A stretch of DNA of 64,000 nt from Arthrobacter zhangbolii (GTDB lineage Bacteria; Actinomycetota; Actinomycetes; Actinomycetales; Micrococcaceae), in the NCBI RefSeq assembly GCF_022869865.1, contig NZ_CP094984.1, forward strand, positions 1,364,001-1,428,000. Direction: 5' to 3'. The notes below the pieces were generated by a model. That model saw only the letters and a list, made by a program, of their open reading frames with translations, was not told the DNA's origin and searched no databases. Positions 30,074-38,628 of the stretch are shown one piece after another; the stretch's first letter is position 1; each line of letters opens with the position of its first letter. A program made the translations under genes and the position numbers.

Positions 30074-30771
30074 GTTCGAATATTGATCCGGCCCAGTTCC
30101 GGCAGGGCAAGCCCCTGGTGGTGGCCATTGACGGCCCGTCCGGCTCCGGCAAGTCCAGCATCAGCCGTGAAGTGGCCCGCCGGCTGCACGCCGCCTACCT
30201 CGACACCGGTGCCATGTACCGCGCCGTCACGCTCTCCTGCATGGAAGCGGGTATCGACCTGACCGACTCCGTGGCTGTGGAAGCCGCTGCGGAGACAGCC
30301 GATATTGCCCTGAGCATGTCCCCGAACGAGGAATGGGTCCGGGTCAGCGGCCGTGACGTCACTGACGCCATCCGCGAACCCTCGGTCTCCTCCTCCGTCA
30401 GCGCCGTGGCCACGACGCTGGGCGCCAGGGCCGAACTGGTCCGCCGCCAGCAGCAGCTGATCCGGGACTCCGGTCTGCGGATTGTGGCCGAAGGCCGCGA
30501 CATTACCACTGTGGTGGCGCCCCACGCCGAAGTGCGCATCCTCCTCACCGCCAGCGAGGAAGCCCGGCTCCGCCGTCGCGGCATCCAGCTCGGGGGGACC
30601 CAGAGCGCGGCTGCACTGAAGGAACAGGTGCTGGTCCGCGACGCCAAGGATTCCACGGTGGTGGATTTCCAGCAGGCAGCCGACGGCGTCACCACCATCG
30701 ACTCCTCGGACCTGGATTTCGAAGAGACGGTCGCGGCCGTGCTCGACGTCGTTTTCAGCAGCACCCACTAA
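30070..30771 (+). CDS. cmk: Cytidylate kinase
   Basis: A 233-residue kinase phosphorylating CMP and dCMP. The P-loop AIDGPSGSGKSS spans residues 19-30, followed by LDTGAMYRAVTL, ending with AEGRDITTVVAPHAE and VRDAKDST. GTG 30070 is chosen because GGAAGG sits 7 nt upstream and overlaps tyrA by 4 nt; an upstream GTG at 30055 would overlap more and lacks spacing. The 30772-30942 gap before der shows no strong element. Confidence 0.95.
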   Translation: MSSNIDPAQFRQGKPLVVAIDGPSGSGKSSISREVARRLHAAYLDTGAMYRAVTLSCMEAGIDLTDSVAVEAAAETADIALSMSPNEEWVRVSGRDVTDAIREPSVSSSVSAVATTLGARAELVRRQQQLIRDSGLRIVAEGRDITTVVAPHAEVRILLTASEEARLRRRGIQLGGTQSAAALKEQVLVRDAKDSTVVDFQQAADGVTTIDSSDLDFEETVAAVLDVVFSSTH

Positions 30772-30942
30772 CACCGACGCCGGGAACCCCGGCAGCACCC
30801 GCGGGCTCCGGCCCGTGTTTCAATGGGAGGTGGGTCCCTGCGGCAATGCCGCACGGATCTTCCCCTGCACTTACCGGGCTGAACGTCCGGAGACGGCCTG
30901 TATGCACAGTGCTGCAGACCTCAACGGAAAGAAAGCAATTCT

Positions 30943-32505
30943 ATGAACGGCAAACCTCTCAACGACGACACCGCCGGTGACGGGACCTCCACGGATGAAT
31001 ACATCCCCGTAGGAGAAGACTCGATCAACGAGCGCCTGGCGGCAATGGACGACGACGAGGCGGAGATCCGCGCCCGCTCCCTCCGGGCCGGCCTTGAGGA
31101 CTACGAACTCGACGAGGAAGACGCCGCCCTGCTTGCCGGCGGCTTTGAGGAATACGACGAAGACGCGCCCCTGCGCCAGGATCCGGTCGTAGCCATTGTG
31201 GGACGGCCGAATGTCGGCAAGTCCACGCTGGTTAACCGCATCCTGGGCCGCCGCGAAGCGGTGGTGGAAGATACTCCGGGCGTTACCCGTGACCGGGTGT
31301 CCTACCCGGCGACCTGGAACGGCGTGAACTTCACCCTGGTGGACACGGGCGGCTGGGAGCATGATGCCCGCGGCATCCACGCCCGGGTGGCGGACCAGGC
31401 CGAGATCGCCGTCGACCACGCCGACGCCGTCATGCTGGTGGTGGATGCAACAGTAGGCATCACCGCCACCGATGAAGCCGTGGTGCGGATGCTGCGCGGC
31501 AAGAAGAAGCCGGTCATTGTTGTTGCCAACAAGGTTGATGACATCCAGAACGAAGCCGACGCGTCTGCTCTCTGGGCGCTGGGCTTCGGCGAGCCGTACC
31601 CGGTCTCGGCCCTGCACGGCCGCGGCACGGGCGACATGCTTGATGCCGTGATGGACGTCCTGCCCGAGTACTCGGCCTACGGCGGATTGGACCGCTCCGG
31701 CGGTCCCCGCCGCATCGCCCTGATCGGACGGCCGAACGTGGGCAAGTCCTCGCTGCTGAACAAGCTGGCAGGCTCCGAACGCGTCGTCGTTGATGACCTG
31801 GCCGGGACCACCCGTGACCCGGTGGATGAAATGGTTGAACTCGGCGGGCGCACCTGGCGCTTCGTGGATACCGCCGGCATCCGCCGCCGCCAGCACATGG
31901 CCCAGGGTGCGGATTTCTATGCTTCGCTGCGTACGCAGGCTGCCCTGGAAAAGGCCGAGGTTGCCGTGGTGCTCCTGGCCGTCGACGAGGTCCTTAGCGA
32001 ACAGGATGTCCGTATCCTGCAGCTGGCGATCGAATCCGGCCGCGCACTGGTCCTGGCCTTCAACAAGTGGGACCTGCTCGACGACGACCGCCGCCGCTAC
32101 CTCAAGACGGAGATCGAGCGCGACCTGGCGCACGTGGAGTGGGCCCCGCACGTGAACATCTCGGCTAAGACCGGTTGGCACAAGGACAAGCTGGTGCCCG
32201 CACTGGACACCGCCCTGGAAAGCTGGGACAAGCGCATCCCCACCGGCAAGCTCAACGCCTTCCTGGGCGAGCTGGTGGCGGCGCACCCGCACCCTGTCCG
32301 CGGCGGCAAGCAGCCCCGTATCCTCTTCGGCACCCAGGCATCCTCCCGCCCGCCGAAGTTCGTCCTGTTCACCACGGGTTTCCTGGACCCGGGGTACCGC
32401 CGCTTCATTACCCGCCGCCTGCGCGAAACCTTCGGCTTCGAAGGAACACCCATTGAGGTGTCCATGCGTGTGCGCGAAAAGCGCGGCAAGAACAGCCGGC
32501 GCTAA
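30943..32505 (+). CDS. der: GTPase Der (EngA), ribosome assembly
   Basis: A 520-residue protein with two tandem G domains for 50S maturation. P-loop 1 is [13 protein letters not shown] near residue 86, with [20 protein letters not shown] and NKVD; P-loop 2 is [14 protein letters not shown] near residue 262, with FNKWD. The C-terminal KH-like domain ends with [12 protein letters not shown]. The first ~75 residues are an acidic extension ([33 protein letters not shown]) absent in E. coli Der. A terminator follows. Confidence 0.96.
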   Translation: MNGKPLNDDTAGDGTSTDEYIPVGEDSINERLAAMDDDEAEIRARSLRAGLEDYELDEEDAALLAGGFEEYDEDAPLRQDPVVAIVGRPNVGKSTLVNRILGRREAVVEDTPGVTRDRVSYPATWNGVNFTLVDTGGWEHDARGIHARVADQAEIAVDHADAVMLVVDATVGITATDEAVVRMLRGKKKPVIVVANKVDDIQNEADASALWALGFGEPYPVSALHGRGTGDMLDAVMDVLPEYSAYGGLDRSGGPRRIALIGRPNVGKSSLLNKLAGSERVVVDDLAGTTRDPVDEMVELGGRTWRFVDTAGIRRRQHMAQGADFYASLRTQAALEKAEVAVVLLAVDEVLSEQDVRILQLAIESGRALVLAFNKWDLLDDDRRRYLKTEIERDLAHVEWAPHVNISAKTGWHKDKLVPALDTALESWDKRIPTGKLNAFLGELVAAHPHPVRGGKQPRILFGTQASSRPPKFVLFTTGFLDPGYRRFITRRLRETFGFEGTPIEVSMRVREKRGKNSRR

Positions 32506-32536
32506 TTTCACCGCACGCACGGTAGCGGTACGGATA

Positions 32537-32566
32537 ACGGGTTTGTCCCTGGGGACAGGCCCGTTT
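32537..32566 (+). terminator. Terminator after der
   Basis: ACGGGTTTGTCCC pairs with GGGACAGGCCCGT (32537-32549 with 32552-32564, two G-T wobbles) and TT follows. Confidence 0.75.
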
Positions 32567-32746
32567 CCGTATCCCGCGGAGTCTGGGCTTTCATTGCGCA
32601 GTACGCGTCCTCCGGCACCCTTTGGGGGAGCAGTACCTGCACTATGAACCGGGTTCCGTCGCGGCGGCGGACCCGATTCGGGACTTTGGCTGCTTATGAT
32701 GTAGAGTATTCGAGTTGGTTCGGCCGGAAATAAACCGGCCGGGTAA

Positions 32747-32820
<74 letters not shown>

Positions 32821-32825
32821 CAGAT

Positions 32826-32858
32826 AGCCTGGCGGAACGAGAGTTCTGCCGGGCTTTT
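32826..32858 (+). terminator. Terminator after tRNA-Pro
   Basis: A 13-bp stem (32826-32838 with 32843-32855, two wobble pairs) around a GAGA loop is followed by TTT. Confidence 0.88.
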
Positions 32859-32924
32859 GTCGTTAAACGGTCTGCCGTTTAGCGACATCTGTCGGTCAGC
32901 GGCGTACCAGCGGGCCGTGCCGGC

Positions 32925-33488
32925 TCACAGGTTCCCCAGTGCCGCCACGTCCTCGGCAATGGCACCCATGCGGCCCTCGAACTGGTGGCCACCGGTTGCG
33001 TGCCTGCGAACGGCGGCATGGGGTATTCGCTCAGCGAGCCGCTCAAGGTGGGCAAAGGGCACCACGTCGTCGTCACGGCAGTGATGCAGCCGGACGGGAA
33101 GCCGCAGCTGCGCCGCTGGCGGCAGTGCGTACTCGGCCTGCCATCCTTCGGTGCCCCATGCCGGCGTCGCCAGGAGCACCAGGCCTAGGGGAGCGGGGGC
33201 CCTGTCATCATCGGCCCCGCCATCGTCGGCCCCGCCTTCATCGGCCCCGCTCTCATCCGCATAGTGCAGCAGGGCCGTGGATGCACCGAAGGAGTGCCCC
33301 ACCACCACCGCACCCGGTTCCATCGACGCGAGCCAGCGCTCCAATTCGCGGCGCCACTGGGCAGCGGACATGTCCTCTTCGGGAAATTCGGGCATAACCA
33401 CGGGGACGTTCAGCCGGTTACGCAGTTCCGCTGCCAACGGCTGGTCATCCATCCATCCGCCGGCACCATGGACGAAGAGAATCTCCAT
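32925..33488 (-). CDS. Small alpha/beta hydrolase (RBBP9/YdeN-like)
   Basis: A 187-residue putative serine hydrolase. It starts MEILFVHGAGGWMDD (oxyanion loop), carries the nucleophile elbow GHSFGAS with Ser, an Asp in HHCRDDDVVP and a His in HATGGHQFEG, giving a complete triad. The short length and sequence are like the RBBP9/YdeN group. An unusual acidic Gly/Asp insert, ESGADEGGADDGGADDDR, lies around residue 79-97. It is transcribed toward the tRNA-Pro terminator. The substrate is unknown. Confidence 0.8.
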   Translation of the reverse strand: MEILFVHGAGGWMDDQPLAAELRNRLNVPVVMPEFPEEDMSAAQWRRELERWLASMEPGAVVVGHSFGASTALLHYADESGADEGGADDGGADDDRAPAPLGLVLLATPAWGTEGWQAEYALPPAAQLRLPVRLHHCRDDDVVPFAHLERLAERIPHAAVRRHATGGHQFEGRMGAIAEDVAALGNL

Positions 33489-33718
33489 CTTGGCTCCAAT
33501 GTTTGTTGGGAGCGGGTTCGTATGGCTGGGGGAGAGAGGTAGGGGCTGGGCGCCCGCTCACCACGCTCCGCCGTCGGGCACTCCAGCGGCCCGCCTCGGC
33601 CCGCCTCAAACCCCAGGACCGATTCTCCCCGCCTCCGGGGCACTCCGCCAGATGCGCACAGTCGCCGGGGCAAGGCGGCTTTCCGTCCGCCGGCCTTCCG
33701 GAGGGCTCCCCGCCCGGT

Positions 33719-33724
33719 TAGGTT
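33719..33724 (+). promoter_or_regulatory. -10 box, leaderless start of sugar dehydrogenase gene
   Basis: TAGGTT lies exactly 6 nt before the ATG at 33731, so transcription should begin at the start codon. Confidence 0.55.
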
Positions 33725-33730
33725 CGGACA

Positions 33731-34882
33731 ATGACGCGGCTACAGTTCCCAGGTACGCCCGGGATGAACGGTGGACCCGGGACGGCAGACCGGAACGTAC
33801 CCGGACGCACACTCCGACGCCGTTACCTCCGCCCGGCCGCGATGGTGCTCACTGTCCTGGCCGCTGCTGCCTGTACCGCCGGCCCGGACGGCGCCGGTGG
33901 ACTGTCCACCGACGAATCGTCCGCCGGTGCCGCCACAGCTGAAACCATCGCCACCGGACTCGACGCTCCGTGGTCCGTTGCATTCGCCGGCAGCACCGCG
34001 CTGATCAGCGAGCGGGATACCGGCCGCATCCTGTCGGTGAACCCTGACGGGACTACCTACGAGGTGGGCAGTATTGCCGAATCAGCCGGCAGCGGAGAAG
34101 GCGGGCTCCTCGGGATTGCCGTGCAGGATGGCGTCCTCTTTACGTACCTGACCGCCGGGGAGGAGAACCGGATTGACCGGCGGGAACTAAGCGGGGACGC
34201 CGGGTCTTGGGGTTTGGGGCCCCCGGAGACCGTAGTGGAGGGCATTCCCGCAGGCCGGGTCCATAACGGCGGGCGCCTCGCGTTCGGTCCCGACGGCATG
34301 CTGTATGCCACCACGGGCGACGCCGGAGACCGGGACAGCGCCCAGGACCTGGAATCGTTGGCTGGCAAGATCCTGCGGATGGCGGCCGACGGCACAGTCC
34401 CTGCGGACAATCCGTTGCCCGGGTCCCTCGTCTACAGCTACGGGCACCGCAATCCGCAGGGGATTGGCTGGGATGCCGACGGCATTCTTTACGCCAGTGA
34501 GTTCGGTCAGGACACCTGGGACGAGCTCAACGTGATTGAGCCCGGCGGCAACTACGGATGGCCGGAGGTGGAAGGCATGGCAGGTGAGGCAGGCTTCATC
34601 GACCCGGTGCAGCAGTGGGCTCCCGATGTTGCCAGCCCGAGCGGCATCGCCATCGTGAAGGAATCCGCCTACATCGCCAACCTGCGCGGGGAACGTCTCC
34701 GGCAGGTGCCGCTGGCGGACCCCGGGACGTCCACGGACTACTTCACCGGCGAACACAGCCGGTTGCGCGATGTGGTGAATGCTCCCGACGGCAGCCTGTG
34801 GGTGCTGACAAACAACACCGATGGCCGCGGAAAGCCAGGTCCCGATGATGACCGCATACTTCGCATTGAGCTGCCGGACTAA
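33731..34882 (+). CDS. PQQ-dependent sugar dehydrogenase-like lipoprotein
   Basis: A 383-residue exported protein. The signal ends in the lipobox VLAAAAC with Cys48, so it is anchored outside the membrane. The mature part is a six-bladed beta-propeller of the soluble aldose (glucose/sorbosone) dehydrogenase family: GLDAPWSVAFAGS, GEGGLLGIAV, VHNGGRLAFGPDGMLYATTGD, GHRNPQGIGWD and GGNYGWPEVEG are typical blades. PQQ dependence and substrate are inferred. It is a single gene with a leaderless promoter; ATG 33764 is an alternative start that still leaves a signal peptide. Confidence 0.87.
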   Translation: MTRLQFPGTPGMNGGPGTADRNVPGRTLRRRYLRPAAMVLTVLAAAACTAGPDGAGGLSTDESSAGAATAETIATGLDAPWSVAFAGSTALISERDTGRILSVNPDGTTYEVGSIAESAGSGEGGLLGIAVQDGVLFTYLTAGEENRIDRRELSGDAGSWGLGPPETVVEGIPAGRVHNGGRLAFGPDGMLYATTGDAGDRDSAQDLESLAGKILRMAADGTVPADNPLPGSLVYSYGHRNPQGIGWDADGILYASEFGQDTWDELNVIEPGGNYGWPEVEGMAGEAGFIDPVQQWAPDVASPSGIAIVKESAYIANLRGERLRQVPLADPGTSTDYFTGEHSRLRDVVNAPDGSLWVLTNNTDGRGKPGPDDDRILRIELPD

Positions 34883-35057
34883 AGCTGTAGGCAGGCCCTC
34901 TTCATCCAGGCCGCGACCGGCTTCCGTTCCGGCACGCTCTGTGCCGCTCTTCCCGCGCCGCCCCCGGAAGCCTAGCCTTACATCTGTCTGCTGACCGGCC
35001 CCCGTGCGGGCTGCTGGCGTCCCGGAGCGAGCCCGACAAGAAACTGGAAGGACAGCC

Positions 35058-35813
35058 ATGCCGGAAAAAATCTCTTCGTTTGCCGTTTCGCTCAACGTTC
35101 CGGACCCCGAAGCCTCCGCCCGGTTCCTGATAGAGCATTTGGGCTACGCCGTGGACATGGAAGATGACGGGTTTTTCTCCCTTCGCCACCCCGACGGCGG
35201 GTCCAACATCATTTTCCTCCGCACCGGGCTGCCCACCTTCAAGCCCGCCGAAGCCGCCGGCCGTGCCCGCGAGGGCCTGCTGCTGGTGCACGAGGTGGAC
35301 AATCTCGACGAAGCCCACGCGCAACTGCGGGACGCCGGGGCGGAAGTGGTCACGCCACCGGAAACCGAGCCGTGGGGTGAACGCTTTGCCCAGTACCGGG
35401 ATCCGAACGGCCTGATCATCCAAATGGTCCAATGGGTGGCCGGTCCCGGTGAAGGCGGGGCTGTTCCGCCGGAGCTGGCCCGTGAGGAGCTCCTTCGGCT
35501 GGAGCGCAGACTCGCGGTTGAGGGCGCGCCCGCCTACCGGGAACTCCTGCACCCGGACGCCGTGGTGATAGTGCCGGGTGCGGTGCTGAACAAAGGGGAG
35601 TGTGTTGCCGCGATCACGGCCGCGGCTCCCTGGGACACCGTCCGGATGGACCCTTTCCGGCACTGGGTCACCGCTGATACGGCGACCCTGGCCTACCGGT
35701 TCACGGGCAGTCGGGGCGGGGAGGAATATTCGGCTGTAATGCTGTCCGGGTACATCGTCCGCGATGGACGGGCTGAACTGATCCACCATCAGCAGACGCC
35801 CGAACCGGGGTGA
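35058..35813 (+). CDS. Fusion of VOC (glyoxalase-like) and SnoaL/DUF4440-like domains
   Basis: A 251-residue cytosolic protein. Residues 1-130 are a vicinal-oxygen-chelate domain (FAVSLNVPDPEASARFLIEHLGY to YRDPNGLIIQMVQW), resembling glyoxalase or bleomycin-resistance proteins. Residues about 140-250 resemble the NTF2-like SnoaL/DUF4440 fold (AREELLRLERRLAVEGAPAYRELLHPDAVVIVPG). The ATG has GGAAGGACA upstream. TAGCCT at 34973-34978 is a plausible -10. A stand-alone gene; neither ligand nor reaction can be assigned. Confidence 0.85.
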   Translation: MPEKISSFAVSLNVPDPEASARFLIEHLGYAVDMEDDGFFSLRHPDGGSNIIFLRTGLPTFKPAEAAGRAREGLLLVHEVDNLDEAHAQLRDAGAEVVTPPETEPWGERFAQYRDPNGLIIQMVQWVAGPGEGGAVPPELAREELLRLERRLAVEGAPAYRELLHPDAVVIVPGAVLNKGECVAAITAAAPWDTVRMDPFRHWVTADTATLAYRFTGSRGGEEYSAVMLSGYIVRDGRAELIHHQQTPEPG

Positions 35814-35915
35814 GAGGGTGCGGACGGACCGCGGCGGCTGCCGGAGGAACGCCCGGACAAGGACATATAGTTTTCCCCAGCGGAATCGCCAGTGCCGCCA
35901 AGGGCCTGCAGCGGG

Positions 35916-35921
35916 TAGGCT
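35916..35921 (+). promoter_or_regulatory. Candidate -10 box of garA
   Basis: TAGGCT lies 91 nt before the garA ATG and fits TAnnnT; TAATAC follows one base later. No strong -35 is visible. Confidence 0.4.
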
Positions 35922-36012
35922 AATACAGCAGGTAAGGCAGAAACAGTCGCTGGAACCGGATCAGCCAGGGAGACCCCGGCTGATCAGTTTTCATTTTGGG
36001 GAGGATTTGCAC

Positions 36013-36489
36013 ATGGCGGGCGAGCAGTACAGTGCCGAACGAGCGGACAACCGACAGGCACCAGGTGGAGAAGACACCACATCCATCAGTCTTCCCCCGA
36101 TTTCCGACTCCACATCGGTGGAGCCGAAGCTGACCCCGGACGAGCGCGCCGCGGTCGCCGCTCTTCCGGCAGGATCAGCCTTGCTGATTGCCCACAGCGG
36201 ACCCAACGCCGGTGCCCGCTTCCTGCTGGACCAGGATGTGACCACCGCCGGCCGGCATCCCAATGCAGATGTGTTCCTCGATGACGTCACCGTCTCCCGC
36301 AAGCATGTCGAGTTCCGCCGTACACCGGAAGGATTCCGGGTGGTCGATTCAATGAGCCTGAACGGTACGTACGTCAACAATGACCGGGTGGACAGTGTGC
36401 TGCTGCGCACGGGCAGCGAAGTGCAGATCGGGAAATTCCGGCTGACTTTTTATGCTGCACGGCCGGCATCTGCCCGGACCCAGGCGTAG
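36013..36489 (+). CDS. garA: FHA-domain regulator GarA/OdhI
   Basis: A 158-residue protein of the GarA/OdhI family, which in its unphosphorylated form inhibits 2-oxoglutarate dehydrogenase and regulates glutamate metabolism. The FHA domain (about 50-145) carries AGRHPNADVFLDDVTVSRKH and NGTYVN, the phosphothreonine-binding residues. The N-terminal kinase target is GEDTTSISLPP with candidate Thr22/Thr23; the canonical ETTSVFR motif of mycobacteria is altered. ATG 36013 has GGGGAGGA upstream. It heads the conserved garA-ftsR-nuclease-merR cluster (Rv1827-Rv1830). Confidence 0.93.
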   Translation: MAGEQYSAERADNRQAPGGEDTTSISLPPISDSTSVEPKLTPDERAAVAALPAGSALLIAHSGPNAGARFLLDQDVTTAGRHPNADVFLDDVTVSRKHVEFRRTPEGFRVVDSMSLNGTYVNNDRVDSVLLRTGSEVQIGKFRLTFYAARPASARTQA

Positions 36490-36507
36490 CTCCGGGCGCA
36501 GGGCAGA

Positions 36508-36513
36508 TAAGGT
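36508..36513 (+). promoter_or_regulatory. -10 box before the ftsR-type merR gene
   Basis: TAAGGT ends 7 nt before the ATG at 36521, consistent with a leaderless transcript in addition to read-through from garA. Confidence 0.45.
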
Positions 36514-36520
36514 AGTAGAC

Positions 36521-37270
36521 ATGTCAGCATCACAGTCCGTCAGGCGTACCCCCGGACCGGAGCGGCTGCGCGGCAGGGTGCTGAACATTGGCGAGGTCCT
36601 CAGCGAGCTGAGCGGTGATTTTCCGGCCATCAGTGCGTCCAAGATCCGTTTCCTCGAGGAAAAGGGCCTGGTAACGCCCCAGCGCACCGCGGCTGGCTAC
36701 CGCAAGTACACCACGGCGGACGTCGAACGGCTCCGGTTTGTCCTGGCGCTTCAGCGGGACCAGTACCTGCCGTTGAAGGTCATCAAGGACTATCTTGACG
36801 CCATCGACCGGGGTGAACGTCCCGAGTCGCTGCCCGGCGGAATGTCCCTTGCCCCGCGTGCGGTGTCGGACCAGCTGGCCGGAGAACTTGCGGCACGCGC
36901 CCGTGCCCGGACACTGACCTTCGCGGAACTGGTCCGGGAATCCGGCGCCAGCAGTGACCTTGTGCACAGCCTCGCCAGCTACGGGCTGATTAATGCCACG
37001 GATGAACGCTATGACGAACATGCGCTCAAGGTGGCGAAGGCCTGCGTCCAGCTTGAGGCCCACGGCATCGAGCCCCGCCACCTGCGCCCATTCCGGGCGG
37101 CCGCCGACCGTGAGCTGGGACTGGTGGAACGCGTGGTCGCCCCCGTTGCCTCCCGCCGCGACGTGGCGTCCAAGGCACGTGCCGCTGAAACAGCCCGCGA
37201 GATCAGTGACCTGTGCCTGAGCCTGCACAGCGCTCTGGTCCAGGGCCAAATCGCCCGGATGGAGGCCTAA
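36521..37270 (+). CDS. ftsR: MerR family regulator, FtsR type
   Basis: A 249-residue transcription factor. The MerR N-terminal DNA-binding domain (about 16-95) includes LNIGEVLSELSGDFPAISASKIRFLEEKGLVTPQRTAAGYRKY. The C-terminal ~150 residues, with SSDLVHSLASYGLI and HGIEPRHLRPFRAAADRELGLVE, are conserved in Rv1828 and corynebacterial FtsR, an activator of ftsZ. Gene order with garA and the bifunctional nuclease supports orthology. It is likely leaderless from TAAGGT. The target ftsZ would lie downstream in the dcw cluster, beyond this window. Confidence 0.87.
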   Translation: MSASQSVRRTPGPERLRGRVLNIGEVLSELSGDFPAISASKIRFLEEKGLVTPQRTAAGYRKYTTADVERLRFVLALQRDQYLPLKVIKDYLDAIDRGERPESLPGGMSLAPRAVSDQLAGELAARARARTLTFAELVRESGASSDLVHSLASYGLINATDERYDEHALKVAKACVQLEAHGIEPRHLRPFRAAADRELGLVERVVAPVASRRDVASKARAAETAREISDLCLSLHSALVQGQIARMEA

Positions 37271-37273
37271 CCC

Positions 37274-37774
37274 ATGCAGGAAATCGAAGTAGTGGGCGTG
37301 CGGATTGAACTGCCATCCAACCAGCCGCTGGTCCTCCTGAAGGAAGTCAACGGGGAACGGCACCTGCCCATCTGGATCGGAGCACCCGAGGCCAGCGCGA
37401 TCGCCTTTGTGCAGCAGGGGATAGTTCCACCGCGGCCGATGACCCATGACCTGCTCGTGAACCTGATCCGGGCCCTGAAGCGCACCGTCACCCAGGTCCG
37501 GCTGATCTCGGTGGAGGACACCGTCTTCCACGCGGAGATTGTTTTTGAGGACGGCACGGCAGTGAATTCCCGGGCTTCGGACGCCATAGCCGTTGCGCTG
37601 CGGGTGCCCTGCCCGATCTACTGCGCGGATGCAGTGCTTGACGAGGCCGGAGTGCGGATTGCGGAGACCGACGAGTCCGAGGCCAGCGAAGAAGAGCAGG
37701 ACAACGCGGAACAGGAGATGCGGCAGTTCCGTGAATTCCTGGCCGATGTTGAACCCGAGGACTTCGAGCACTAA
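37274..37774 (+). CDS. Bifunctional nuclease family protein (DUF151)
   Basis: A 166-residue protein of the DUF151 family (BFN domain), represented by the Rv1829 position. It contains MQEIEVVGVRIELPSNQPLVLLKE, RHLPIWIGAPEASAIAF, PRPMTHDLLVNLI and NSRASDAIAVALRVPCPIY, the canonical motifs. Family members have DNase/RNase activity in plants, but the bacterial role is unresolved. The C-terminal 30 residues are Glu-rich. The gap from ftsR is 3 nt, so it is in the same operon. Confidence 0.9.
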   Translation: MQEIEVVGVRIELPSNQPLVLLKEVNGERHLPIWIGAPEASAIAFVQQGIVPPRPMTHDLLVNLIRALKRTVTQVRLISVEDTVFHAEIVFEDGTAVNSRASDAIAVALRVPCPIYCADAVLDEAGVRIAETDESEASEEEQDNAEQEMRQFREFLADVEPEDFEH

Positions 37775-37823
37775 CGGATTACCTGCCCGGCTCCGACACG
37801 CCGCGGCAAAAACCCCTGCGTCT

Positions 37824-37852
37824 TTGACCTTGGTGCCAGTCGGTTCTAACGT
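37824..37852 (+). promoter_or_regulatory. Promoter of the second merR gene
   Basis: TTGACC (37824-37829) and TAACGT (37847-37852) are separated by 17 nt, a near-ideal housekeeping promoter. The leader that follows is about 100 nt and contains ATCGGGG/CCCCGAT (37875-37881 with 37905-37911) and two GGGGGAG copies 12 bp apart. Confidence 0.65.
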
Positions 37853-37960
37853 CGAAGCATAGAGTTCCCATTGCATCGGGGGAGTTCTCGGGGGAGACTG
37901 AAAACCCCGATTGCTCCGGCCCGTGCCGACCCCCAGGGGAACCGTTATTAGGAGGCACAC

Positions 37961-38542
37961 GTGAGTCCGAAAGGCGACGCCGGCGAGCGTGCCGGTGTAC
38001 CAGGGAGCATCCCGCCCCACAGTGCCCAGGGCTTGCTGTTCACCGAAGACCTTCCCGTCCTGGACGAGGACGCCGGGTACCGCGGCCCTACAGCCTGCAA
38101 GGCGGCCGGCATCACCTACCGCCAGCTGGATTACTGGGCGCGGACGGGACTCGTTGAGCCGGCCGTGCGGGGTGCCGCAGGCTCCGGCACCCAGCGCCTC
38201 TACAGCTTCCGGGACATTCTTGTCCTGAAGGTGGTTAAGCGCCTCCTGGATACCGGGGTGTCCCTCCAGCAGATCCGTACCGCCGTGGAACACCTGCGGG
38301 AACGCGGCGTCGAGGACCTGGCCCAGATCACCCTGATGAGTGACGGTGCAAGCGTGTACGAGTGCACCTCCGCAGATGAAGTCATTGACCTGGTGCAGGG
38401 CGGCCAGGGCGTATTCGGCATTGCCGTGGGCCGTGTCTGGCGTGAAGTGGAGGGCAGCCTCGCCCAGCTGCCCAGCGAGCACGTCAACGAGTTTCCCGGA
38501 GACGAACTGAGCCAGCGGCGTATCGCCCGCAAAATCAGCTAG
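37961..38542 (+). CDS. MerR family regulator (Rv1830-like)
   Basis: A 193-residue regulator of the MerR superfamily. The DNA-binding region is GPTACKAAGITYRQLDYWARTGLVEPAVRG followed by QRLYSFRDILVLKVVKRLLDTGVSLQQIRTAVEHL; the C-terminal half (about 120-193) carries SDGASVYECTSADEVIDLVQGGQGVFGIAVG, conserved in the Rv1830 group that in mycobacteria affects growth and division. GTG 37961 has TAGGAGG upstream. It has its own promoter with a structured leader and is the last gene of the cluster. Ligand unknown. Confidence 0.88.
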   Translation: MSPKGDAGERAGVPGSIPPHSAQGLLFTEDLPVLDEDAGYRGPTACKAAGITYRQLDYWARTGLVEPAVRGAAGSGTQRLYSFRDILVLKVVKRLLDTGVSLQQIRTAVEHLRERGVEDLAQITLMSDGASVYECTSADEVIDLVQGGQGVFGIAVGRVWREVEGSLAQLPSEHVNEFPGDELSQRRIARKIS

Positions 38543-38572
38543 CCAGGGAAAGAACCGGCCACAGAAGCCTTA

Positions 38573-38614
38573 GACAAACGGAAGGGCACCCCGCGGGGTG
38601 CCCTTCCGTTTGTC
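38573..38614. terminator. Perfect 42-bp palindromic bidirectional terminator
   Basis: The two 21-base halves (38573-38593 and 38594-38614) are exact reverse complements, with A-rich and T-rich ends for both directions. It separates the convergent merR and ParA-like genes. Confidence 0.93.
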
Positions 38615-38628
38615 AGTCTGCGCAGCTG

